Of a DNA stretch of 32,055 nucleotides, positions 26,090 through 32,055 are shown in pieces. Numbering within the stretch: position 1 is the first letter of the stretch; the number at the start of each line of letters is the position of its first letter. This DNA comes from an uncultured bacterium (GTDB lineage Bacteria; DUMJ01). The DNA lies in NCBI GenBank assembly GCA_937958695.1, contig CALGNK010000024.1:1-32055 (forward strand). The letters are read 5' to 3'. Position numbers and translations under genes: made by a program. The notes beneath the pieces are model-generated. The model saw only the letters and a list, made by a program, of their open reading frames with translations, was not told where the DNA came from and ran no database searches.

Positions 26090-27054
26090 ATATAGGCATA
26101 ATAGGAGCCGGGAGAATAGCTAAAGCTCATTTTGAAAGACTTATTAAAAGGGATGATATTAGAATTAGGGGGATAGCGGATATCATATTTTCTAGGGCTA
26201 AAGAGATGTCAGATAAGTGTGGTGCGAATGCATATTCAAGTTTTGAAGAGCTTTTAGACAATGAAAAGGATTTAGACGCCTTATTTATCTGTACACCTCC
26301 TTATAATAGAGAACCTGAAAACCTTATACGATCTGCTCAGAAAGGTATTCATCTCTTTATTGAAAAACCACCAGCAAGAAGTCTAATGGTAGGGGAAAGA
26401 TTATTAGAAATCTTTGATAAAACAGGTATTGTTGTTAGTGTAGGTTTTTTATGGAGATACTCTGAGCTTGCAGTAAAAATAAAAGAATTCCTAAAGGATA
26501 AACGGTGCGCAGTGATCGTTTCTAGATGGTATCATACTATTCCACCTATAGCCTGGGTTCGTGACAAAGAGAGGGCTGGTGGACAAGTTGTAGACCAGTC
26601 AATACATCTTGTAGACCTGATGAGATATGTAGTTGGAGAAGCAAAGACTGTATATTCTCAGAGCTCTCAAGGTCTATTCCCAGAGATAGAAGACTTCATC
26701 AATGATGATGCCAGTGTAACCGTTATAACATTTCAAAATGGCACCATAGCAATGCTAGCCTCTACCTATTCTCTCTTCTTAAATCCTGAGCATGGTCCTA
26801 AGATAGAATTTATAGCCAAGAGGTTGAGATTAGAGGGAAGTCTTAATTATCTAAAGGTGTTTACCCCTGAGAATATAGAAAGCTTTGATTTTGCTGATGA
26901 TCCTATGGAAAAGGAACAGTTAGCCTTCTTTAACGCTATAGAGAATGGTGATAAGAGTAGAATATTATCCTCGTATGAAGATTCTTTAAGAACATTAAGG
27001 GTAGTTTTATCCGCAAACATCTCTATGGATACCGGGGAGGTAATAACGCTATGA
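26086..27054 (+). CDS. Gfo/Idh/MocA family NAD(P)-dependent oxidoreductase
   Basis: 322 residues, cytoplasmic. The N-terminal Rossmann motif is IGIIGAGRIAKAHFERL (~3-19), ALFICTPP follows the nucleotide-binding strand, and FIEKPPARS (~95-103) carries the conserved EKP lysine. The C-terminal domain has GGQVVDQSIHLVDLMRYVVG with the D...H motif used as catalytic residues in the family. It probably oxidises or epimerises a sugar or sugar acid released by the neighbours; the substrate is not predictable. ATG 26086 overlaps the ROK stop (ATGA) behind AAAAGGAGG. Confidence 0.88.
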   Translation: MNIGIIGAGRIAKAHFERLIKRDDIRIRGIADIIFSRAKEMSDKCGANAYSSFEELLDNEKDLDALFICTPPYNREPENLIRSAQKGIHLFIEKPPARSLMVGERLLEIFDKTGIVVSVGFLWRYSELAVKIKEFLKDKRCAVIVSRWYHTIPPIAWVRDKERAGGQVVDQSIHLVDLMRYVVGEAKTVYSQSSQGLFPEIEDFINDDASVTVITFQNGTIAMLASTYSLFLNPEHGPKIEFIAKRLRLEGSLNYLKVFTPENIESFDFADDPMEKEQLAFFNAIENGDKSRILSSYEDSLRTLRVVLSANISMDTGEVITL

Positions 27055-28601
27055 GAATATTATATTTGGATATAGACACATTAAGACCTGATCATCTATC
27101 CTGTTACGGGTATCATAGGGAGACTTCTCCTAATATAGATTTAGTAGCTAGAGAAGGGATAAGGTTTGATAGATTCTATGCATCAGATACCCCCTGCATG
27201 CCTTCTAGGGCTGCTCTTTTTACTGGAAGATTTGGGATACATAACGGTATTGTAAATCATGGATTTACCGCTAGTGATTTGAAATCCTTTGAACCATTAA
27301 GATTTTTTAACAATAGACAAAGCCCCTTGACCCAGCTAGTTACTCTACTTAGACGCCTTGGTTACTACACAGTAAGTGTAAGTCCCTTTGGGGAGAGACA
27401 TTCTGCCTGGTGGTATTATGATGGATTTAGAGAAATATATAATACTGGCAAGGGAGGTATGGAAAGGGCAGATGAGGTAGTCCCTCTAGCGCTAAAATGG
27501 CTAGAAGAGAATGGAAAGAGTGATAGCTGGTTTTTACATATAAATCTCTGGGATCCACATACCCCTTATCGGACTCCTATAGAATACGGAAATCCCTTTG
27601 AGGATTCTCCTCCACCATCATGGATAACTGAAGAGATTATAGCCGAGCATAGGAAATTATATGGTCCGCACTCTGCTAGAACTACTCATGATCTAAGAGA
27701 TATGCCTGAAGATTTTTTTGAGAAATATCCTAGATTACCTAGAAGTATAGAAAAATTGGAAGAATATAAGAAATGGATCGACGGATATGATACGGGGATA
27801 CATTATGCAGACTATTGGTCCGGTAAAATCTTTGATTTACTTAAAAAGTTAGGAGTATGGGAAGATACATTGGTTATTATTAGCTCCGACCATGGAGAGA
27901 ATCAAGGAGAGTTAAATGTTTATGGGGACCATCAGTTGGCTGATGAGATAACTCATAGGATTCCACTTATAATAAAAGGACCCGGAGTAAAGGAAGGTAT
28001 AGTGGATAAAGATTTTCACTACAATATAGACCTATCTGCAACCTTAATAGATTTCTTAGGGGGAGCTGAACTAATCCCTCAGATGTGGGACGCCAAGTCA
28101 TTTGCCGAGACACTTAAAACTGGGATGCCAAGTGGTAGGCCCTATCTTGTCCTTTCTCACTGTGTTTGGAGTATCCAGAGGTCTGTCCGTTTTGGGAAAT
28201 GGTTATTGCTTGAGACTTACGACGATGGTTGTAAGGAGATATTAAAACCAATTATGCTATTCGATATAGACTCTGACCCTCACGAGTTGATAGACCTATC
28301 TGAAAATCATCCTGAAATTGTAAAAGAAGGTAAGGCTCTACTTGAAAATTGGCTTAGGGAAAATATGAAAGGTTCCTTTTTTGACGAAGACCCTCTCATA
28401 TCTACACTCCATAATAGTGGTCCTTATCACATACCTACCTATCAACTTATGGACTATGCAGATATAGTAAGGAAGATATGGGGAGAAGAAAAGGCTGAAA
28501 AACTTATTGGAAGACACAAAGAACAATACTATTATTATCTCTTGAAAGGCTATCGTTTCTTAGAGGCGATGGAATTTTCTAAAAGGTACGGATTGAGGTG
28601 A
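27051..28601 (+). CDS. Cytoplasmic type I sulfatase (formylglycine-dependent)
   Basis: A 516-residue enzyme that hydrolyses sulfate esters. The N-terminal metal motif is DIDTLRPDHLSCYGY (D9, D14), and C49-M-P-S-R53 followed by AALFTGR is the CxPSR signature whose Cys becomes formylglycine. H163 and the WDPH motif (167-170) and SDHGENQGEL (D280, H281) complete the site. No signal peptide is present, unlike many polysaccharide sulfatases, so it should act on imported sulfated oligosaccharides. Alkaline-phosphatase superfamily relatives lacking the Cys would not be sulfatases; here the Cys is present. The maturation enzyme (anSME or FGE) is not in the window. It overlaps the oxidoreductase as ATGA. 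Confidence 0.9.
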   Translation: MRILYLDIDTLRPDHLSCYGYHRETSPNIDLVAREGIRFDRFYASDTPCMPSRAALFTGRFGIHNGIVNHGFTASDLKSFEPLRFFNNRQSPLTQLVTLLRRLGYYTVSVSPFGERHSAWWYYDGFREIYNTGKGGMERADEVVPLALKWLEENGKSDSWFLHINLWDPHTPYRTPIEYGNPFEDSPPPSWITEEIIAEHRKLYGPHSARTTHDLRDMPEDFFEKYPRLPRSIEKLEEYKKWIDGYDTGIHYADYWSGKIFDLLKKLGVWEDTLVIISSDHGENQGELNVYGDHQLADEITHRIPLIIKGPGVKEGIVDKDFHYNIDLSATLIDFLGGAELIPQMWDAKSFAETLKTGMPSGRPYLVLSHCVWSIQRSVRFGKWLLLETYDDGCKEILKPIMLFDIDSDPHELIDLSENHPEIVKEGKALLENWLRENMKGSFFDEDPLISTLHNSGPYHIPTYQLMDYADIVRKIWGEEKAEKLIGRHKEQYYYYLLKGYRFLEAMEFSKRYGLR

Positions 28602-28605
28602 ACCT

Positions 28606-29388
28606 ATGAAGATTGCATGTGGTGAGACGATTATTCCTGGAAATACGTTTAGAGAAAAGGTAGAGTTTCTTGAGTCAGCTGGATACGAGGGGATAGACCT
28701 TGTAGGTGCAGGGCTTAGAGAAAGAATAGAGGAAGTAAAAGATACCTTATCTAAAAGTAGTATTAGTGTAGCAGCCATATATAGTAGACTACAGTATTCT
28801 CTACTATCTAATGAACCTGAAGAAAGAAAGATCGCTATAGAGCAGTTGAAAGACAGACTTTTAATTGCTTCTGAATTAAAAGCTTTGGGAGTTATATTTG
28901 TTCCAATATTTGGTCTTCCTAAAATTCCAGATCTTAGCCCATTTATGAGCACTATAGAGTTAGAAAAGGCTTTACTTATCTCTATACTTAAAGAGATAGT
29001 TCCAGTAGCCAATAGTCTTGGTGTGAGTCTTTTTCTAGAACCTATTAATAAAAAGGAGACACATTTTATAAATAATCTTACCCAAGGGTTTGAGATCGCA
29101 AGAGAAACTGGTGTTTATCTTTTAGCAGACATATATCATCTAATATTAGAAGAGCAGTCTCCAGATACTTTGGCTAAATATAGAGACTACATTGGATATG
29201 TTCATATAGCTAATAAATCAAGAGAAGTTCCAAGAGAAGAAGATTTTATCTATCTAAAATCTTGGTTAGATATACTTAAACAGATCGACTATAACGGATA
29301 TATCTCTTTAGAGTGCTCTCCACCAAAAGAACCAGAAGAACTAAGGCTTTTTCCAGAGATCTTTAAGAAGCTAACCTTTTCCCAATAG
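28606..29388 (+). CDS. Sugar phosphate isomerase/epimerase-like TIM barrel (AP endonuclease 2 family)
   Basis: 260 residues, cytoplasmic. Features of the xylose-isomerase-like barrel are visible: KVEFLESAGYEGIDLVG, FLEPINKKETHFINN (metal-binding Glu), LLADIYHLILEE (D...H pair), IGYVHIANKSR and GYISLECSPP (second Glu). It may interconvert a ketose or sugar acid from the sulfatase/glycosidase steps. The start ATG 28606 follows GAGGTGA (28594-28600), four bases after the sulfatase stop. The gene ends at 29388, where a remnant of another gene begins without a gap. Confidence 0.86.
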   Translation: MKIACGETIIPGNTFREKVEFLESAGYEGIDLVGAGLRERIEEVKDTLSKSSISVAAIYSRLQYSLLSNEPEERKIAIEQLKDRLLIASELKALGVIFVPIFGLPKIPDLSPFMSTIELEKALLISILKEIVPVANSLGVSLFLEPINKKETHFINNLTQGFEIARETGVYLLADIYHLILEEQSPDTLAKYRDYIGYVHIANKSREVPREEDFIYLKSWLDILKQIDYNGYISLECSPPKEPEELRLFPEIFKKLTFSQ

Positions 29389-29750
29389 CTCCACAGTGGT
29401 TTGTTCCCTATAATACTAGTTGGGAAAATAGTTGGTGTCCTCTTTGGGCACGATGGTATGCATCTAAAGGAAGATCAGGAGAAGAACCTCCCAAAGAGGC
29501 AAAGAGACTATTAGACCTTTGGGAGAAAATGTTAAGTACTACTATAGAGTCACAGAGGATTAAACTAGGACAGGAAATACTGAAATCCCATGCGGAAAAT
29601 CTCTGGACGATAGGTACTGTGGGTTTGGCTCCTGTCCCAATTATAGCAAGAAATACCCTAAGAAATATACCAGAGAAAGGGATCTGGGGTTGGGATTATT
29701 TCTGGGCTATGCTCTACAACCCGGAACAGTTCTTCTTTAAGCAGAAGTAA
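29388..29750 (+). pseudogene. C-terminal remnant of an ABC solute-binding protein (family 5, sugar/peptide type)
   Basis: An open frame of 120 codons with no start near its beginning reads APQWFVPYNTSWENSW, then GEEPPKEAKRLLDLWEKM, HAENLWTIGTVG, PVPIIARNTLRNIPEKG, and NPEQFFFKQK before TAA (29748-29750). This is the order of motifs at the end of family 5 binding proteins: G-EPP-EA-RL, AENLW-IG-VG, RN-LRN-PE, NP-QFF. The first ~450 or more residues are missing, so a deletion appears to have joined the isomerase gene to the tail of a transporter gene. An internal ATG at 29529 gives a 73-residue frame but is just a residue inside the remnant. It differs in subfamily from the receptor at 1238-2785. 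Confidence 0.75.
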
Positions 29751-29757
29751 AATTCTT

Positions 29758-29792
29758 GGGGCTCCTTAAAAGCGGAGCCCCTATTCTACTTT
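29758..29792. terminator. Bidirectional hairpin terminator
   Basis: GGGGCTCC (29758-29765) and GGAGCCCC (29774-29781) form an 8-bp GC-rich stem with an 8-base loop. TATTCTACTTT follows on the plus strand; AAGAATTTTA follows on the minus strand. It lies between the convergent sulfatase operon and the flavodoxin gene, and its last base is the final base of the flavodoxin stop codon. Confidence 0.75.
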
Positions 29793-30287
29793 AGTTAAAG
29801 TTTCTGCAAGACTAGTAGCCCAATCTATTATAGCATTCCAGTCTCTAAAGTCTCCTTCAGGGATCTTTCCTTTAAATAGTATTCTCCATATAAAGGAAAG
29901 CTTACTATAATCCATCTTACCGCCAAAAAGCCCTACACCTACTGGTTCTTTGATTTCTAATAGAGGTTTTATGTATTTTTTAGCCTGAGTCCTACTTTTT
30001 TCAGTATCTTCTTGCATCGTCAGACAGACAATAAAATATGCTACAGGTTTATTCTGAATCTCTTTCCTGAATCTATTAGCAAATCTCATCGTCTCTGGCA
30101 GTAACTTGAACATTCTAACTGCACTTCCAATAATGATACCGTCATAATGACTTATAGTGGTTACCTCTTTAACATTTTTTACTTCTACTTCGAAACCTAA
30201 ACCTTTAAGGGTTTCTCCTATCCTTTCTGCAACCTCAGTAGTTGAACCTGTCCTCGAAGCATAAGCTATTAAGATCTTTTTTAGCAT
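29781..30287 (-). CDS. Flavodoxin domain protein (HemG/Flavodoxin_5-like)
   Basis: 168 residues, cytoplasmic. The FMN phosphate loop IAYASRTGSTTEVAERIGE is at ~7-25. YDGIIIGSAVRMFKLLPET follows at the second loop (~48-66), and FRDWNAIIDWATSL near the end is typical of the Flavodoxin_5 group that includes HemG-type protoporphyrinogen oxidases and menaquinone-linked flavodoxins. It could carry electrons to or from the membrane FMN protein encoded just upstream. The start is ATG 30287-30285, with AGGAGG on the minus strand (30298-30293) upstream. A haem role is not supported by neighbours. Confidence 0.85.
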   Translation of the reverse strand: MLKKILIAYASRTGSTTEVAERIGETLKGLGFEVEVKNVKEVTTISHYDGIIIGSAVRMFKLLPETMRFANRFRKEIQNKPVAYFIVCLTMQEDTEKSRTQAKKYIKPLLEIKEPVGVGLFGGKMDYSKLSFIWRILFKGKIPEGDFRDWNAIIDWATSLAETLTKVE

Positions 30288-30312
30288 AAAAGCCTCCTGT
30301 AGAGTTATAAAA

Positions 30313-30702
30313 TTATTTGCTAATTGCGTTTTCTATAGCTTTTAAAATTGCTTTACTTGTAACAGTTGCTCCACTTACTAAATCTACATTTAAAGATTGT
30401 TTTTCTAGAACCCTGTCTATTACCTTCTTAGGAGTATCTTCTAATGAAATACTAGGTTTATCCAATATAGAAATACTATCTATCCTATTATTTTTAACAA
30501 TTACCTCAACCTTATAGCTAAATCTTCCTCTACTGTATGAACCCATATAGCTTCCATCTGGGACTTTTGAAATATCAACATCTGTAATAACTAATTTTAG
30601 AGTTTCTTCTTTCCCATAAAAAAGAAAGATAGCGAATACACCTATAATTATAACTATTGGAACAAGGATAAAAAGTAGTACTTTGTTTCTCTTATTCACC
30701 AT
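30313..30702 (-). CDS. Membrane-anchored FMN-binding domain protein
   Basis: 129 residues. A positively charged N-terminus and a membrane segment (~8-28) precede an extracytoplasmic FMN_bind domain with DGSYMGSYSRGRFSYKVEV and DLVSGATVTSKAILKAIENA. The SGAT motif (110-113) is the site where ApbE attaches FMN to Thr (T113) in RnfG/NqrC-like proteins. It is followed after 25 bases by the flavodoxin gene, suggesting a small electron-transfer pair. Start choice: ATG 30702 lies only two bases after GGAGG, while the next codon, GTG 30699, has the better five-base spacing; either is possible. Confidence 0.85.
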   Translation of the reverse strand: MVNKRNKVLLFILVPIVIIIGVFAIFLFYGKEETLKLVITDVDISKVPDGSYMGSYSRGRFSYKVEVIVKNNRIDSISILDKPSISLEDTPKKVIDRVLEKQSLNVDLVSGATVTSKAILKAIENAISK

Positions 30703-30727
30703 TACCTCCCTATTAAATCTTAATAGT

Positions 30728-30733
30728 ATTATA
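30728..30733 (-). promoter_or_regulatory. -10 element for the FMN-binding/flavodoxin pair
   Basis: TATAAT on the minus strand (30733-30728) lies about 25 bases upstream of the start. No convincing -35 was found. It is packed against the divergent -10 at 30745. Confidence 0.4.
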
Positions 30734-30744
30734 TCACACTATGT

Positions 30745-30750
30745 TATAAT
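30745..30750 (+). promoter_or_regulatory. -10 element giving a probably leaderless transcript
   Basis: A perfect TATAAT ends six bases before ATG 30757. A start site seven bases past the -10 falls on the A of the ATG. No Shine-Dalgarno sequence is possible in the gap, and no good -35 is seen. Confidence 0.55.
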
Positions 30751-30756
30751 CTCTAT

Positions 30757-31548
30757 ATGGGATATAGTTACCATAATGCTCCTAAAGAAATAAAAGCATT
30801 ACTGAATAAGATAGTCAGTTCTTACTGTGATATTCTAGGAGATAACTTAGTAGGGATATATTTACATGGTTCTCTTGCTTTAGGTTGTTTCAATCCTTAT
30901 AAGAGTGATATAGATTTTCTTATAGTAGTTCAAGATAAATTATCTATAATAACTAAGAGAGAGTTTGTAGCTACTACCCTTAAACTTGCTGAATTGGAAG
31001 AGGTCCCTCCTAAGGGTTTAGAGTTTAGTGTAGTATTGGAGAAAGACCTGAAGAATTTTAATCATCCTATGCCTTTTGAGTTTCACTATTCTAAAGATTG
31101 GCATAATGCTTACAAAGAAAATAAGATAGACCTTACAAGCAATAATAAAGACCGTGATTTGGCAGCACATATTACTGTAATATTTAATAGAGGTATCTGT
31201 CTTTATGGAAAGCCTATAAAGGATGTATTTCTGCCAATACCTAAAGAGTATTATATAGATGCCCTTATATATGATTTAGAAGGGATCACCAAAGATATCT
31301 ATAAAGATCCTGTTTATGGAATTTTGAATCTTTGTAGGATTCTATACTTTTTAGAAGAGGAAAAGATTGCATCAAAAGAAGAGGGAGGTCTCTGGGGGAT
31401 AGATAATTTACCTACAAAATATAGACACCTGCCTTGGAAAGCCTTGAAGGAGTACGGAGAAAAGAGTAGTGGTGATTATATTTTAGAAGATCTGTCAAGT
31501 TTTGTAGACTACATGATTTCTAGGATTAATAGCATTGTAAAGACTTAA
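30757..31548 (+). CDS. ANT/AadA-like aminoglycoside nucleotidyltransferase family protein
   Basis: 263 residues. The nucleotidyltransferase core is GIYLHGSLALGCFNP (G38, S39), then KSDIDFLIVV with the metal-binding D51 and D53. A C-terminal DUF4111-type helical domain follows (DLEGITKDIYKDPVYGILNLCRILYFLEE; GGLWGIDNLPTKYRHL). The N-terminus MGYSYHNAPKEIKALLNK aligns with streptomycin/spectinomycin adenylyltransferases (AadA/ANT(9)), supporting ATG 30757 although no ribosome site precedes it. Chromosomal relatives often have unknown substrates, so resistance should not be assumed. It is convergent with the minus-strand gene after it. Confidence 0.82.
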   Translation: MGYSYHNAPKEIKALLNKIVSSYCDILGDNLVGIYLHGSLALGCFNPYKSDIDFLIVVQDKLSIITKREFVATTLKLAELEEVPPKGLEFSVVLEKDLKNFNHPMPFEFHYSKDWHNAYKENKIDLTSNNKDRDLAAHITVIFNRGICLYGKPIKDVFLPIPKEYYIDALIYDLEGITKDIYKDPVYGILNLCRILYFLEEEKIASKEEGGLWGIDNLPTKYRHLPWKALKEYGEKSSGDYILEDLSSFVDYMISRINSIVKT

Positions 31549-31557
31549 TAGAGTCTT
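31540..31557. terminator. Small hairpin between convergent genes
   Basis: AAGACT (31540-31545) and AGTCTT (31552-31557) form a 6-bp stem with a six-base loop covering the nucleotidyltransferase stop and the end of the next, convergent gene. No T-tract follows. It is weak evidence for a shared terminator. Confidence 0.3.
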
Positions 31558-31948
31558 ACTCACTGATCTTTAACTTTTCTATTAAAGCTATCATACAGAA
31601 TTTAATGAATATAAATGTTACGCTAAATAATAGAGGAAGTCCTACAACAGAAAAAGTTAATAAAATACTGATGAATATTAGTTCTAAAAATACGCTTAAG
31701 GAGAATAAGATATCACTTAATGTTAGGATCGCTGAAGCTTTTATAGAGTTGATAAGATTAAGATTGTAATTTACCATAAGTGGAATGGTATAGATTTGAG
31801 TAAAGAATAGAAATAGTACAATTATACTTTGAAAAATAGCAAAGATAAAGCTGTATGTGCTTTTTATATTGATATAGTACCATAGAGAAGAGATCAGAAT
31901 TAGTGTAGACGTCGCATACATTTGAGACTCCGGATAAAATTTTAACAT
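31556..31948 (-). CDS. Truncated membrane protein (DUF624/YesL-like C-terminal half) fused to a transposase tail
   Basis: From ATG 31948 the frame encodes 130 residues. The first ~16 (MLKFYPESQMYATSTL) look like the end of an insertion-sequence transposase, not of a membrane protein; the same frame continues upstream as transposase sequence. The rest holds three or four hydrophobic segments with FTQIYTIPLMVNYNLNLINS and ALIEKLKISE at the end. This recalls the second half of DUF624/YesL proteins (about 200 residues), weakly. The 5' half of the membrane-protein gene is missing. No Shine-Dalgarno site precedes ATG 31948. It is probably non-functional. Confidence 0.45.
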   Translation of the reverse strand: MLKFYPESQMYATSTLILISSLWYYINIKSTYSFIFAIFQSIIVLFLFFTQIYTIPLMVNYNLNLINSIKASAILTLSDILFSLSVFLELIFISILLTFSVVGLPLLFSVTFIFIKFCMIALIEKLKISE

Positions 31949-32055
31949 ATAATCAATTGGAGATAAATACCCTAAGCTTTTATGAGCCCTCTTAGTATTG
32001 TACCAGATTATATAATAATATATAATGCTAGAAACTCTTCCTGTATGCTCCTATT
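31901..32055 (-). pseudogene. Degenerate C-terminal end of an insertion-sequence transposase
   Basis: On the minus strand, one frame from the edge reads RSIQEEFLALY and stops at TAA after about 15 codons. Another frame reads YYYIIWYNTKRAHKSLGYLSP and continues IDYMLKFYPESQMY. The pattern E-EF-L ... YN-RPH-SLGY-SP-YL is the end of DDE (rve) transposases of IS3/IS481-like elements. The frame change and the lack of the ~20 codons usually between these motifs show it is broken. The rest of the element lies outside the window; no terminal inverted repeat could be identified. Confidence 0.7.

Noticed and set aside
28560-29012. 150-codon open frame on the minus strand opposite the sulfatase end and isomerase start
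   Set aside because: Antisense shadow; it crosses the boundary of two well-supported genes and shows no recognisable motif.
29529-29750. Small independent gene of 73 residues
   Set aside because: The same frame is open further upstream with binding-protein motifs, so the ATG is internal to a remnant.

Overview
The window is AT-rich chromosomal DNA from a bacterium with tightly packed, mostly co-directional genes. Arg codons are mostly AGA/AGG, Ile is often ATA, and proteins are rich in Lys, Glu and Ile, as in many thermophiles. An LptB-type ATPase, an EnvC-like LytM protein, a C-terminal processing protease, a YibQ-like deacetylase and an SLH-domain exported protein point to a cell with an outer membrane. 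The solute-binding protein lacks a lipobox. A deep-branching thermophilic diderm (Dictyoglomota/Atribacterota/Caldisericota-like) would fit, but the lineage is inference.

Layout. (1) 1-1170 is a decayed patch. It holds the start codon of a gene leaving to the left, a frameshifted remnant of an XRE/S24 (LexA/CI-like) repressor, a long terminator hairpin, and an unrecognised gene that may have lost its 5' end. (2) 1171-20290 has one good promoter. The family 5 solute-binding protein comes first, then a partial-terminator hairpin, then 17 genes with overlaps or very short gaps: dppBCDF-like permeases and ATPases, pheS, pheT (short form), cvpA-like, polX, split transketolase, ftsE, ftsX, a LytM/EnvC protein, ctp, a yibQ-like gene, lptB and proB. 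This could be one long operon joining peptide uptake, translation, DNA repair, carbon metabolism, division, cell-wall remodelling and outer-membrane assembly. (3) 20337-22384 is groES-groEL behind a promoter and a CIRCE element, closed by a hairpin terminator. (4) 22385-23830 has mntP on the minus strand and, divergently, an SLH-domain protein. (5) 23881-29750 is a carbohydrate operon: a beta-propeller glycosidase-like protein, a ROK regulator, a Gfo/Idh/MocA oxidoreductase, a sulfatase with a CxPSR motif, a TIM-barrel sugar isomerase/epimerase-like protein, and the last ~120 codons of a lost ABC solute-binding protein. None of the intact proteins has a signal peptide, so the substrate would be processed in the cytoplasm. 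(6) 29758-32055 has a minus-strand pair (membrane FMN-binding protein and flavodoxin), an ANT/AadA-like nucleotidyltransferase that looks leaderless, and at the right edge a frameshifted transposase tail reading straight into a truncated membrane protein.

The most interesting points are the cytoplasmic sulfatase/glycosidase cluster with the fossil of its transporter, the short PheT lacking the tRNA-binding OB domain, the ftsEX-LytM-ctp-yibQ-lptB envelope block inside a very long operon, the SLH plus LPP20-like exported protein, and the two regions of gene decay at the window ends. No CRISPR array, rRNA, tRNA or complete mobile element was seen.
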